Source: an uncultured Lachnospiraceae bacterium
GTDB taxonomy: Bacteria; Bacillota; Clostridia; Lachnospirales; Lachnospiraceae
Assembly (NCBI GenBank): GCA_947053345.1
Contig: CAMRSM010000024.1
Coordinates: 1 to 64,000 of the forward strand
Direction: 5' to 3'
DNA: 64,000 nucleotides
Positions 26,186-35,141 of this stretch are shown one piece after another. Within the stretch, counting starts at the first letter, position 1. Each line of letters opens with the position of its first letter. The translations under genes were made by a program, and so were the position numbers. The notes under the pieces are model-generated. The model worked only from the letters and a program-made list of their open reading frames with translations, searched no databases and was not told the origin of the DNA.

Positions 26186-26668
26186 TCACACCTCCGGTTC
26201 CCTTCCGGGTTTCTCCTGCACGGTTTCCGTCTCTTTCCCGATCGGTGCCACAATCAGTTTCACGCCGCGCACTTCCCTGACCGTCACGCGCTCCCCCACC
26301 GGGATGACCAACGCATCTTCCACCGAGCGCGCCGACCACTCCAGGCCATTTAACACCGCCACACCGGTTCCGTTGAAATTGTCGATGGCCTCCGTCACTT
26401 TTGCCTCCTTGCCGGAAATATCCTCAACGTTTGTCTTAAGGCGCTTGGAATTGAATTTGCGCATCGCGACCGGCCTGGTAAAATACAGCAGCAAAAACGA
26501 GACAACCAGAAAAACGATCATCTGCACAACCCACATATCGACAAAGAGCGATACCAAAAACGCCATAAGCGCACCGCCTGCAAACCAGATCGTGAACAGC
26601 CCCATCGTCGCCGCCTCAAAAGTAACCAGCAGAACAAATACCACCAGCCAAATTATGGACCACATCAT
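26186..26668 (-). CDS. NfeD-like membrane protein
   Basis: A 160-residue protein. The start at 26668 follows AAAGGGGGA; the open frame extends upstream but overlaps the promoter. Residues 1-75 form three or four membrane helices (MMWSIIWLVVFVLL, MGLFTIWFAGGALMAFLVSLF, VVQMIVFLVVSFLLLY). Residues about 85-150 form the OB-fold typical of NfeD (GKEAKVTEAIDNFNGTGVAVLNG... VGERVTVREVRGVKLIV). Its partner is the SPFH protein downstream; together they probably shape membrane microdomains. Confidence 0.88.
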   Translation of the reverse strand: MMWSIIWLVVFVLLVTFEAATMGLFTIWFAGGALMAFLVSLFVDMWVVQMIVFLVVSFLLLYFTRPVAMRKFNSKRLKTNVEDISGKEAKVTEAIDNFNGTGVAVLNGLEWSARSVEDALVIPVGERVTVREVRGVKLIVAPIGKETETVQEKPGREPEV

Positions 26669-26698
26669 AAAATCCCCCTTTCTTGTCAAGCTGACTTT

Positions 26699-26727
26699 AT
26701 TGTACTCCATTGTGACAGAGTTTGCAA
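26699..26727 (-). promoter_or_regulatory. Promoter of nfeD
   Basis: On the minus strand TTGCAA (26727-26722), 17-bp spacer and TACAAT (26704-26699), about 30 bp before the start codon. Confidence 0.6.
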
Positions 26728-26989
26728 GGGTATCATAAAATTTCAGCAACTGTTTCAATGACAGGACGTTTACGGTACGAACTGTCTTTGCTTCTCCTCA
26801 AACCAAAAACTCATTGCCCGAAATAAAAGCGCATGAAACCGCACGGACACACACCCGGAGCAAACAGGAAAATATCGCCGCCGCATGAAGCGTGACAGAC
26901 ATCCCGGCAGAGCATATCCGCAAATACGGCTTTGCTTGTGCCGGAAGGAAAAAAGGATTGACCGGGTAAATCCGGATTCCCCACTCCTC

Positions 26990-27017
26990 ACCATCCTCCC
27001 TTCCCTTTCATATAATA
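26990..27017 (+). promoter_or_regulatory. Possible SigK-type (sporulation) promoter
   Basis: AC (26990-26991), 17 bp, then CATATAATA (27009-27017) fits the SigK pattern AC-N17-CATAnnnTA. The same bases contain a TATAAT (27011-27016), but no SigA -35 lies at the right distance. About 87 bp before the DUF11 gene. The rest of 26728-27103 shows no gene. Confidence 0.45.
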
Positions 27018-27103
27018 TACGGACGGCGGCAACCCGCCGTCTGCACCGCGCTTACCGCGGACGCAGCCCATCGGGTTCTATCACAAATATGAAGGAGGCA
27101 TAT

Positions 27104-27958
27104 ATGGCTACATTTTACAATCAGGCCACCCTTTCCTACAACGGCAACACCACGACCTCGAACATCACCACCGGCGAGCTCGTGGAAGTGCTCTCCGCGA
27201 AAAAGCATGCCGTGCTGCCCGACTATGTCGCAGGTGACACGCCGACCTATATCATCACCGTTGTAAATTCCGGCAATGTGCCGTTCACCGACCTCACCGT
27301 CACGGATGATCTCGGAGCTTACACAACCACCGGGCGCACACTCATCCCGCTGACTTACGTGGACGGCTCCGTCAAATATTATATCAACGGCACGCTCCAG
27401 CCAGCCCCCGCCGTTACCACGACAGGTGGGTTCACGGTGACCGGCATCTCCGTTCCCGCAAACGGGAACGCCGCCATCGTCTACCAGACGGCAGTCAACC
27501 AGTTCGCACCGCTTGCCACCGGCAGCGTTATCACCAACACGGCAAGGGTATCCGGCACGGGGCTGACGAATGATCTCATCGCCACGGAGCAGATCACTGC
27601 CGCAGAAACTGCGATGCTGACCATCAGCAAATCTGTCTCCCCGACCACCGTCTCCGAGAACGGACAGCTAACCTATACGTTCGTAATCCAGAACAACGGC
27701 AACACTGCTGCCACGGCAGCGGACAATGTCATTGTGAGCGACACCTTCAACCCGGTACTCAACCCGATCACCGTCACGTTTAACGGCACGACCTGGACAT
27801 CTCCGGCCAACTACACTTACGACACCACCACGGGGGAATTTGCGAGCATTGCCGGGCAGATCACCGTCCCGGCAGCGACCTACACGCGCGATACCGCGAC
27901 CGAAAGCCTCATCATCAATCCGGGCGTAAGCGTCCTGACAATCAGCGGGACGGTATGA
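27104..27958 (+). CDS. DUF11-repeat protein, possible spore-surface or appendage protein
   Basis: A 284-residue protein made of two DUF11-type beta domains (about residues 35-155 and 160-284), rich in Thr, Asn, Val and Gly and nearly free of Cys. Motifs VVNSGNVPFTDLTVTDDLG and VIQNNGNTAATAADNVIVSD mark the start of each repeat. There is no signal peptide or sorting motif. That fits a protein assembled inside the mother cell onto a spore rather than secreted, and a SigK-like promoter is present. The start follows GAAGGAGG. It stands alone. Confidence 0.75.
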   Translation: MATFYNQATLSYNGNTTTSNITTGELVEVLSAKKHAVLPDYVAGDTPTYIITVVNSGNVPFTDLTVTDDLGAYTTTGRTLIPLTYVDGSVKYYINGTLQPAPAVTTTGGFTVTGISVPANGNAAIVYQTAVNQFAPLATGSVITNTARVSGTGLTNDLIATEQITAAETAMLTISKSVSPTTVSENGQLTYTFVIQNNGNTAATAADNVIVSDTFNPVLNPITVTFNGTTWTSPANYTYDTTTGEFASIAGQITVPAATYTRDTATESLIINPGVSVLTISGTV

Positions 27959-28191
27959 AAATGCCCCACACCGGCTGTCAATGCGTACTAATAAAAATGT
28001 AGGAAATAAATAGCGGAAAAATCCCTGCTGAAATCCAAATCTCCACATTCCTTTGGTTTCAGCAGGAATTTCCCGCCAGCCCAAGCCTTGGACAGCAAAA
28101 TGAAATCTCATCCGTAAACCAAGGCTTAGTATTCATAAAAGATTCTTTTCCGCAGAAAAATTTTCCCTGTCCTCCCCTGCAATCAACCGCC
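27959..28191. other. Intergenic segment with two hairpins
   Basis: A bulged hairpin (28022-28039 with 28052-28067, TGCTGAAA arms) probably ends the DUF11 transcript. A perfect 9-bp repeat AAGCCTTGG (28083-28091) and CCAAGGCTT (28119-28127) follows. Neither has a T-run. No gene is seen. Confidence 0.5.
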
Positions 28192-31100
28192 TTACATACA
28201 CTGCGGCCCAAGATTGGACTTTGGTGCCTTCCCGGTTGTCTCCACCACCAGCTTCTCCAACACCAACCCGTCATCTACCATGTGGAAGCACAAGCTGTGC
28301 CTCCCCGCCGGGACATTTTTATGAACGGTCGTCGTCCTGCGGACATTCTCGATCACACCCCGCTCCCAGACCGGTCCGCAGCCGACCGGTGTCCCCGCCG
28401 GGAAAGCATCCGCGAATACATGCTCCCCGTCATCGATCGAAGTGGCGTAACGCATTCCCGTATGGCCTGAAAGCTGGTTGGTCGGAGCGGTGTAAGCCGT
28501 CACGGTCACATCCGAGCTTTCTTTCAGGTAGATATAATACTGCGCCAAAGGTGCGTCGACACCCGGCGTACGCCCCCCAATCAGGGATCTCGGCGGTATA
28601 TTCTCCTGTATCACACAGTCCTGCGCGTTGTGGTCCACGCATTTAACCGCTACCCCATCCCTTCCGTAATTCGGAATCGCGGTATAATCCTCGCTGCTGC
28701 AATACCGGAACCTCTCCCCATTTCCCCCGTCCCTGTAAGCATCCGCCGCGATCGCAACATAACCGAGCTCATCGCTAAACAAAGATTCATTTTCCAGCAC
28801 GGCATCAAAAAGCGCCTCATACTCCGGTGTCGCATTTCTTGAAAATGCCGTCACACAGACCTTCACCCTGTTCACCCCGCCCGAATAATCCTCGTCGCCA
28901 TCCTGCGCCGCCTGCGTGATGACAATAAAACTCTTATGCTTTACTTTTGTAAATTCAACCCGCACGGCAAGCACTACCTCGTCTTCCACAAGAAGCATCC
29001 CGCCCCTGCCAAAGCCCTCTTCCGACATCAGGCAGCCATAGCCGGTTTTTCTGGTGAGGTAAATCCCCTCATCCGCTTTCACCATACACGCGTACGGCCG
29101 TTTCCCGGTGTTCAGGAGCCGAATTTCATAATATAGCGGCTCATACACCCACGACAGGTTTCCGGTCTTCATCGCCTTGTAACAGTTTCTCTCCCCGACC
29201 GCCTGCGAAAAAGCCGGCAGTGCCGCCTCGCCGTTTTGGTAACCCTTCTCGTCATTCGAGACCGTCACCAAAAGCCCGCCTTTCTCCGGCAGCTCACACT
29301 CCGCCAATTCCGGCATGATGTTTTCCTCCGCGGACTGCCAGGAGGTCTGGCCGATATGTGCCTGATCCATCATGCCGTCCCACTTACCGCCCGAAAGCAC
29401 ATGGTTATAATATTCCGCCTCCGCCGCATCATCCGCAAATGCCTGTCTCGCGATTTCCCCATATTTGCGGCAGGCACTGGCACCCAGACCGGCGTAATAA
29501 TTGCATTTTGCCGCGCCGATGATCAGGCGGTACACAATGCAGGAGGCTCTGACCGGATATAGGACAAGCTGGTAATAGGCATCTTTCTTTTCCGGTGCGA
29601 GCGCCTGCTCCGCCAGCTCTGCCAGCATCAACGCCCCCTCGTAATCCTCCAGCATCCGGTCCGCCTCCCGCTCGTTTACGAGCGAGAACGTATCCTGACG
29701 CAGGGTTTCCGGCTTACATATCCCGTTCAAATGCATGTAGCCTTGCAGCGCGCCATAGATGCAATTCTCCCATTCTTCCTTCGGGAGTTCTTCGTTTTCC
29801 TGATAAAATCCCCCGAATTCTCTCCTCACAAACGACCGCAGGTATTCTTCCGTCCGGTCATTTTCCCCCATCCAGCTCCAGTAATCGAAATCATAGGCAA
29901 GGTCGAGGAAATAGGAAAGCGGTATTTCCATCGGCTTGATATCGCCGACATTCACCATCCAGATCTGGCGCACACCGTAATCATACGCCATCCCCATCTG
30001 CTCCCATATCTTTTCCAACGGCATATTGTTAATCCATTTATAAGAATAAGGCCCGCCGACATAATCCAAATGGTAATACATGCCGAAACCGCCCGGATGG
30101 CTGCGCATCCCATCGTCCGGCAGCTTCCTCACATTGCCGAAATTATCGTCACACAGCATGAGCGTGACATCCTCCGGCACATTAAGCCCCGCGTAATAAA
30201 GCTCCTCCACTTCCTTGTACAGGCACCACACCTGCGGCACCTTCGCCGGATCCGGGTCAATGTGTTTTGCGATGATCTCCCGCTGGTCGGCAACGATTTC
30301 TTCCAGCAGCCGAATGCAATCTTCCGGTCTCCCGTCCTTGACCATCTCCTCGTCACCGTCGCCGCGCATACCGACCGTAATCACCTTCTCATAATCCTTG
30401 TTTGCCCGGATGCGGTCCTCCCAGAAACGGTAGAGCCCTTCCCTGTTCGTCGCATAGTTCCAGTTCGCGTGCCCGCCGTATTCCTCCCCGTGGTCTGTCC
30501 ACTCTTTCTGCGCGCGCATCATTGGCTCGTGATGTGAAGTCCCCATCACCACCCCGTAATCGTCAGCGAGCGCCGGGCAGGCAGGGTCATCCTCGTTAAA
30601 ACTCTTGCCCCACATCGCAGGCCAAAGGTAATTTCCTTTCAGGCGCAGCAAAAGTTCAAAAACTTTCGCGTACACCTTTGCGTTAACCCCCCCGAATTTT
30701 TGGTTGCACCAGTTCAAAAAGCTTGGGTTTTCGTCGTTGATAAAAAACCCGCGGTAGCGAACGGACGGCTCTTTGGAATCCATCGTCGGGATGCTTAGCG
30801 CCGGCGCTTCCTGCTTTTTCGGGACACTGTCCGCCCACCATACCCAAGGCGATACGCCCAGCAGTTCCGATACTTTATAAATGCCGTAAACCGCTCCGCG
30901 CCGGTCGCTGCCCGCAATTACAAGAACGCGCGAAAAACCGTACACGGGCCTGTCCAACACCTGCAAGTGATAACATTCCCACTTGCCTGCGATCCCGCGG
31001 ATATCCACTTTCCTGTCGCGCACAAGTCCGGCGATCCACTCATTTTTCAGCGTCCCGGCAAGAATGAGCGTATCCGCCGCATTGACGGCGAGCTCCTGTG

Positions 31101-31314
31101 CGCCGGAAAACACCCCGCCCTCAATCACAAAAACCCTGGCGGGCTTATCCGTCACCAAAGTGATATCCCCCGCCAAACTTTCCGCCGCAAGGCGCACAGC
31201 CCTATCGTCCCCCGCATCTACGGCAAGAACCGCCCTTCCATTCCCACCGAGCACCGGGAACGAAAACGGCACCCTGCACATTTCCCATCCGTCTTCCTCA
31301 CTAAAACAACCCAT
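28192..31314 (-). CDS. GH115 xylan alpha-1,2-glucuronidase
   Basis: A 1040-residue enzyme that removes (4-O-methyl)glucuronic acid side chains from xylan and its oligosaccharides. GH115 features include an N-terminal alpha/beta domain (to about residue 160), the barrel with RYRGFFINDENPS, LKGNYLWPAMW and GTSHHEPM (about 170-290), a helical region and a C-terminal beta module. No signal peptide is evident, so it acts on imported material. It is last in an operon after an SGNH esterase and an AraC regulator, a logical xylan-debranching set. AGGAGGA precedes the start. Confidence 0.93.
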   Translation of the reverse strand: MGCFSEEDGWEMCRVPFSFPVLGGNGRAVLAVDAGDDRAVRLAAESLAGDITLVTDKPARVFVIEGGVFSGAQELAVNAADTLILAGTLKNEWIAGLVRDRKVDIRGIAGKWECYHLQVLDRPVYGFSRVLVIAGSDRRGAVYGIYKVSELLGVSPWVWWADSVPKKQEAPALSIPTMDSKEPSVRYRGFFINDENPSFLNWCNQKFGGVNAKVYAKVFELLLRLKGNYLWPAMWGKSFNEDDPACPALADDYGVVMGTSHHEPMMRAQKEWTDHGEEYGGHANWNYATNREGLYRFWEDRIRANKDYEKVITVGMRGDGDEEMVKDGRPEDCIRLLEEIVADQREIIAKHIDPDPAKVPQVWCLYKEVEELYYAGLNVPEDVTLMLCDDNFGNVRKLPDDGMRSHPGGFGMYYHLDYVGGPYSYKWINNMPLEKIWEQMGMAYDYGVRQIWMVNVGDIKPMEIPLSYFLDLAYDFDYWSWMGENDRTEEYLRSFVRREFGGFYQENEELPKEEWENCIYGALQGYMHLNGICKPETLRQDTFSLVNEREADRMLEDYEGALMLAELAEQALAPEKKDAYYQLVLYPVRASCIVYRLIIGAAKCNYYAGLGASACRKYGEIARQAFADDAAEAEYYNHVLSGGKWDGMMDQAHIGQTSWQSAEENIMPELAECELPEKGGLLVTVSNDEKGYQNGEAALPAFSQAVGERNCYKAMKTGNLSWVYEPLYYEIRLLNTGKRPYACMVKADEGIYLTRKTGYGCLMSEEGFGRGGMLLVEDEVVLAVRVEFTKVKHKSFIVITQAAQDGDEDYSGGVNRVKVCVTAFSRNATPEYEALFDAVLENESLFSDELGYVAIAADAYRDGGNGERFRYCSSEDYTAIPNYGRDGVAVKCVDHNAQDCVIQENIPPRSLIGGRTPGVDAPLAQYYIYLKESSDVTVTAYTAPTNQLSGHTGMRYATSIDDGEHVFADAFPAGTPVGCGPVWERGVIENVRRTTTVHKNVPAGRHSLCFHMVDDGLVLEKLVVETTGKAPKSNLGPQCM

Positions 31315-31342
31315 GATCTTCCTCCTCTTTTTGCAATACTTC

Positions 31343-32131
31343 TCAAATTCTTTCCGTCTTCAGGGCGGAATATTTCTCCCGGTATCTCCCCGGGGTCAGC
31401 CCCGTCTTTTCCTTGAACTGCCTGCAAAAGTGCTCGTTCCCGTGATAGCCGCACGCAATGGCGATATCCGAGACCGGCTTGTCCGTACATTCCAGCATAT
31501 TCTGCGCGTACTGGATGCGGCTCATGATCACATCATTCATGCAGGTAATATGAAAAGTTTCCTTGTACATCGTATGCAGGCGGCTCTCGCTTAAATATAC
31601 CGTATCCGCCATCTTGCGCACGGTCCACTCCTTCTCCGGATGCAGATATATCTCCGAGCGCAGGCGCAAAAGCTTGGAATCCGCCCGCACCGCGTCCGTA
31701 TCCACGCTCGAATCGTGCAGTTTGTAAATCAGGAGGTTCATCAGTGCCTCCATCGAATTTTCCCGCTCCGGATAATTAGCGATATTCTCATACGCCAGAA
31801 TCCGCATCGTCTCCCTGACCGCATCCGAGTTGATCAGCTTCACAGGGCGGGCAAGCGGTACATAGGGTTCCTTGAGCTTCGGATCATCCGAATGGAACTG
31901 GATCCACTCCTCGTGATGATAATTTTCCCCGCGCGTCTCATATACCACCGGTGTCATCGGGGGATAGAGCACACAAGTATTCTTCTCGCATTCAAGCATC
32001 TGGTTCCCCACCAGAACCGCCGACTTTGTTTTCAGTACCAAAAACAACCATACGGGGATACCGCCCCGCATCTCCACCTTATAATCCGTCCCAAAGCAAG
32101 AATCTACTACTACATATTTCACCCGATACAT
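31343..32131 (-). CDS. AraC-family transcriptional regulator
   Basis: A 262-residue regulator. The start at 32131 follows GGAGAAAA; a GTG farther upstream (32230) abuts the esterase stop but has no clear site. Residues 1-145 form a cupin-type sensing domain (EMRGGIPVWLFLVL, CVLYPPMTPVVYETRG), and residues about 160-260 contain two helix-turn-helix motifs (VRKMADTVYLSESRLHTMYKETF and VSDIAIACGYHGNEHFCRQFKEKTGLTPGRYR). It probably activates the esterase-glucuronidase operon in response to a xylan-derived sugar. Confidence 0.93.
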   Translation of the reverse strand: MYRVKYVVVDSCFGTDYKVEMRGGIPVWLFLVLKTKSAVLVGNQMLECEKNTCVLYPPMTPVVYETRGENYHHEEWIQFHSDDPKLKEPYVPLARPVKLINSDAVRETMRILAYENIANYPERENSMEALMNLLIYKLHDSSVDTDAVRADSKLLRLRSEIYLHPEKEWTVRKMADTVYLSESRLHTMYKETFHITCMNDVIMSRIQYAQNMLECTDKPVSDIAIACGYHGNEHFCRQFKEKTGLTPGRYREKYSALKTERI

Positions 32132-32226
32132 ATTGTTTTCTCCATAGTGCCGTACCCTGGCAAAAGTCCCCTCTAATGCCGCAACAAATGCGCAGATTGA
32201 CCTTCCCGGCATCTCCCGGCTCCCAG

Positions 32227-32898
32227 TCACACATCTTTCATAATCAACCCATACACGGTCTGCGCAATCAGCCTCGCCCCTTCCGGACCCGGATGCAGAC
32301 GGTCAGCCTGATAGTTCTCATGCAGCCAAGTATCCCCCTTCTCCCGGAATGTCCCGTACAGATCAAAGACCACAACGTCCGCATTCCGCCGTCCGATCTC
32401 GTCGATCTTTTCCAGGATCACGTCAAGGTATTTCTGCTGATGCTTCGGCCAGATACACTCAAGAACCGGTGTCGGCCTGCCGGCATATATCTTTGCCCCC
32501 GGATTTGCCCCCCGGATATCTCTGAGGATCCGCTCATAATGAGCAATAAAATGCTCCCTCTTGGAAAATATATTTCCCCAGGGATCTACCGCGCTCCCAT
32601 CGTCAAGCATCCCGTCCTGCGCATCGTTTGTTCCGAGTAAAAGCACATAGATATCGCCTTTTTTTGCAATCCCCTGCGCATACCGCTCGGTGCGCACATA
32701 CGGAAGCCCCATCACCCTGCCGTCCGGCAGCAATTCGTCCGTCACACAATGTGCCGTCACCCCGGCATTGAAGACCTTGTACGCATCCCCCAGTGCGCAC
32801 TGCAGCAAATACGGATAACTTTCCTCCCACTTCAGGCCAAATCCCTCGGTAATACTGTCACCGAGGCAGACCACTTGACATTTTTTCTCGTCCGGCAT
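32227..32898 (-). CDS. SGNH/GDSL hydrolase, probable carbohydrate esterase
   Basis: A 223-residue serine esterase. The start at 32898 follows AAGGGGAGAAG. The SGNH blocks are visible: catalytic Ser in LGDSITEG near residue 15, Gly in block II, Asn in LLLGTND near 82, and Asp/His in DRLHPGPEG near 202. It lacks a signal peptide. Such enzymes remove acetyl groups from xylo-oligosaccharides, which would help the GH115 enzyme encoded downstream. It is the first gene of the operon. Confidence 0.9.
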   Translation of the reverse strand: MPDEKKCQVVCLGDSITEGFGLKWEESYPYLLQCALGDAYKVFNAGVTAHCVTDELLPDGRVMGLPYVRTERYAQGIAKKGDIYVLLLGTNDAQDGMLDDGSAVDPWGNIFSKREHFIAHYERILRDIRGANPGAKIYAGRPTPVLECIWPKHQQKYLDVILEKIDEIGRRNADVVVFDLYGTFREKGDTWLHENYQADRLHPGPEGARLIAQTVYGLIMKDV

Positions 32899-33056
32899 AT
32901 CTTCTCCCCTTCTGTCCGCACGGCTTTGGCACGGTTCCCATCCAATCACGGGCAACCGCCCTTCCCGCACTGTTTCCGGCTTGCCGATCATATCTCCCGC
33001 CCGGTGCGCCCTCCGGTTTTCCTGCGGGCAGCCCGCCGTATGCTTTTGTACAATAC

Positions 33057-33085
33057 AGTATACCATTTTTCATTTTTTAAGTCAA
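33057..33085 (-). promoter_or_regulatory. Promoter of the esterase-AraC-GH115 operon
   Basis: On the minus strand TTGACT (33085-33080), 17-bp spacer and TATACT (33062-33057), leaving a leader of about 150 nt before the esterase. Confidence 0.7.
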
Positions 33086-33137
33086 TTTTTCCCGAATAAA
33101 AATCCGGGACGGTTTCCGAAATATTTTTCACTTTTTC

Positions 33138-33166
33138 TTGCATTCTCCGCGTACATACGCTATAAT
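33138..33166 (+). promoter_or_regulatory. Promoter of the thiamine operon
   Basis: TTGCAT (33138-33143), 17-bp spacer and TATAAT (33161-33166), about 15 bp before the TPP riboswitch. Confidence 0.75.
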
Positions 33167-33181
33167 AACATCGTTTCAAAT

Positions 33182-33268
33182 AACGGGGAGCTGGATCCAT
33201 CCGGCTGAGAGGAGGTTGTTGACCTCGACCCGCAAACCTGATTTGGGTAATGCCAACGTAGGGATTCT
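33182..33268 (+). promoter_or_regulatory. TPP riboswitch (THI element)
   Basis: The conserved elements are present in order: GGGGAGCT, CTGAGAGG (pyrimidine sensor side), a variable hairpin (GAGGTTGTTGACCTC), GACCCGC, then ACCTGATTTGGGTAAT and GCCAACGTAGGGA. Binding thiamine pyrophosphate should favour the terminator at 33285-33312 and shut off thiW to thiC. Confidence 0.95.
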
Positions 33269-33284
33269 TGTGACCGAACAATGC

Positions 33285-33312
33285 GAGGTGCCCCTGTGCG
33301 CCTCTTTTTTTT
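33285..33312 (+). terminator. Riboswitch-controlled terminator
   Basis: A 7-bp stem (33285-33291 with 33298-33304, one G-U) followed by eight T residues. It lies 17 nt after the aptamer and about 190 nt before thiW, so control is by premature transcription termination. Confidence 0.82.
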
Positions 33313-33500
33313 CTCATAGTCCAAGCCACATTCTCAAAATTGGCGGGCGTTATGCAGCCCGTTTCCCTCACCGCAACACCCGGATCTTACCGGCCGGAAC
33401 CACCGCGCCAACTCCCGCATAAACGGCTGTTTTGCCTAACCCCACAACGCACATGTGCCTGGCAGCCGCGCATGTCGGCAGACAAAAATGGAGGCTTACT

Positions 33501-34037
33501 ATGAAACGCAACAACACTGTTTACAAACTTTCCCTCGCCGGACTACTCACCGCGCTCGCGGTAGCCGGCAGTTTCATCAGCATTCCGGTCGGAGGCAGCA
33601 AATGTGCCCCCGTACAGCATATGGTCAATATCTTTGGAGCCGTGCTGTTGGGTCCTGTCTGGAATGTCGGTATTTCTTTTGCCGCAAGCCTGCTGCGAAA
33701 CCTCCTCGGTCTCGGCAGCCTGATGGCATTTCCGGGCAGCATGATCGGCGCGCTCTGCTGCGGGCTTATATACCGCTTTTTCCGCAGCCTCCCACTCACC
33801 TGTACCGCGGAAGCCCTTGGCACGGGATTGCTCGGAGGGCTCGCCGCATACCCGGTGGCAAAGCTTTTGATGAACCTTGATGTCACGGGTACTTTCGTGT
33901 ATGTGATCCCGTTCTTCATCTCAACGGCGGTCGGGAGCGTATTGGCTTTCGTTTTGCTGGCAATGCTCCAAAAGGGCGGCGTGCTTGCACATATCACGGC
34001 TGCAGGCACAGGGAAACCGGACGCAACTTCGAAATGA
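33501..34037 (+). CDS. thiW: ThiW, thiazole-precursor ECF transporter S component
   Basis: A 178-residue membrane protein with five or six helices. The start at 33501 follows TGGAGG. The N-terminal ALAVAGSFISIPVGGSKCAPVQHMVN motif and hydrophobic pattern match ThiW, which imports hydroxyethylthiazole with a shared ECF energising module. It is the first gene of the TPP-controlled operon and sits next to thiM, which phosphorylates the imported thiazole. Confidence 0.93.
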   Translation: MKRNNTVYKLSLAGLLTALAVAGSFISIPVGGSKCAPVQHMVNIFGAVLLGPVWNVGISFAASLLRNLLGLGSLMAFPGSMIGALCCGLIYRFFRSLPLTCTAEALGTGLLGGLAAYPVAKLLMNLDVTGTFVYVIPFFISTAVGSVLAFVLLAMLQKGGVLAHITAAGTGKPDATSK

Positions 34038-34059
34038 TCATTTCAGAAAGGAACCTGCC

Positions 34060-34968
34060 ATGCCGAAGCCACACCGGACGCATCCTTGTCCGCTAAGACC
34101 AGGCCATCCGGCCACAATCATCAGCGCCTCCGATGCGGGAAACTACATTGTCACAGCACAGAAAAAGCTGTATGAAACCGCACCGCGCGTCCACTGCCTG
34201 ACAAACCCCGTCGCCATGAACGATACGGCAAACATCCTGCTTGCTGTCGGCGGCAGCGCCATCATGGCAGAATGTACGGCAGAAGCCGCAGAAATCACTG
34301 CGATCTGCCACGCGACACTGCTCAATACGGGGATCCCGTCCGACGATAAATTTGCCGCGTGCATCTTAGCCGGCAAAAGGGCAAACGAACTGGGACATCC
34401 CGTCGTGCTCGACCCGGTCGGCGTGGGGGCGGGCACATACCGGCAAAACAATATCCGCAAACTGCTTCTCCACGTTTCCCCCAGCCTGATCCGCTGCAAT
34501 CTGGAAGAAGCCTTAACACTTCTTTCCTTTGCGCCGGATCGTGACGGCAGTCCCGGAGGAGCCGCCACGCGGCAGATACCGCACGGCGGTGTTGAAAGCG
34601 GCATGGATGCGGATCTTGATGCCCGCGCCGACACTGCCGCCCGGCTCGCAGGCACATACCGGACAACCGTACTGTTGTCCGGGCGCGCCGATGCAGTCTC
34701 CGACGGCAGCCTCACCACCCTTGTCACCGGCGGGGATGCCCGCGCCGCACGGATAACCGGGAGCGGCTGCATGCTCTCCGCAATCTGCGCCGCCCTTCTT
34801 CCTGCCGCCCCAAACGCCTATCAGGCTGCGCTTTATGCCTCTGTCTTCTGGAAGCAGGCGGCATTTACCGCCGGGCAGAAAACCGATGCCCGCGCCGCAG
34901 GGCTGGGAAGTTTCCGCATGTATCTGTTTGACGCGGCAACTAACCCTGAGAGCATGCACAGCCGATGA
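34060..34968 (+). CDS. thiM: Hydroxyethylthiazole kinase ThiM
   Basis: A 302-residue ribokinase-like enzyme making hydroxyethylthiazole phosphate. Motifs: VHCLTNPVAMNDTANILLAVGGSAIM (substrate site, about residues 45-72), HPVVLDPVGVGAG (about 115) and the anion hole ARITGSGCMLSA (about 230). It is about 30 residues longer than average because of an N-terminal tail and a low-complexity insertion (about 155-190, PDRDGSPGGAATRQ...). The start at 34060 follows AGAAAGGA and lies 22 bp after thiW. Confidence 0.93.
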   Translation: MPKPHRTHPCPLRPGHPATIISASDAGNYIVTAQKKLYETAPRVHCLTNPVAMNDTANILLAVGGSAIMAECTAEAAEITAICHATLLNTGIPSDDKFAACILAGKRANELGHPVVLDPVGVGAGTYRQNNIRKLLLHVSPSLIRCNLEEALTLLSFAPDRDGSPGGAATRQIPHGGVESGMDADLDARADTAARLAGTYRTTVLLSGRADAVSDGSLTTLVTGGDARAARITGSGCMLSAICAALLPAAPNAYQAALYASVFWKQAAFTAGQKTDARAAGLGSFRMYLFDAATNPESMHSR

Positions 34969-34997
34969 CGGCGAATCGTCTGCCGGGTTTTGGCGGC

Positions 34998-35127
34998 GGG
35001 AGGGCGCTTGCAAAACTGATTATCAGCATGCGCACGGACAGTGCCCCGTGGAATTTATGGGAGCCCTGCGGACAGAAATTCCACTGACGGGCTTTGGCAC
35101 TGGGAGGGCGCTTGCAAAACTAATTAT
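34998..35127 (+). repeat. 26-bp direct repeat flanking the thiM-thiE gap
   Basis: GGGAGGGCGCTTGCAAAACT followed by (G/A)ATTAT occurs at 34998-35023 and 35102-35127, 104 bp apart, with weaker similarity just upstream of each. The second copy leads into the thiE ribosome-binding site. A duplication of the thiE leader is the simplest explanation. Confidence 0.75.
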
Positions 35128-35141
35128 AAGGAGAACCAACG

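Noticed and set aside
33985-34059. Earlier start for thiM
   Set aside because: It would overlap the end of thiW by 53 bases; AGAAAGGA before 34060 is a better choice.
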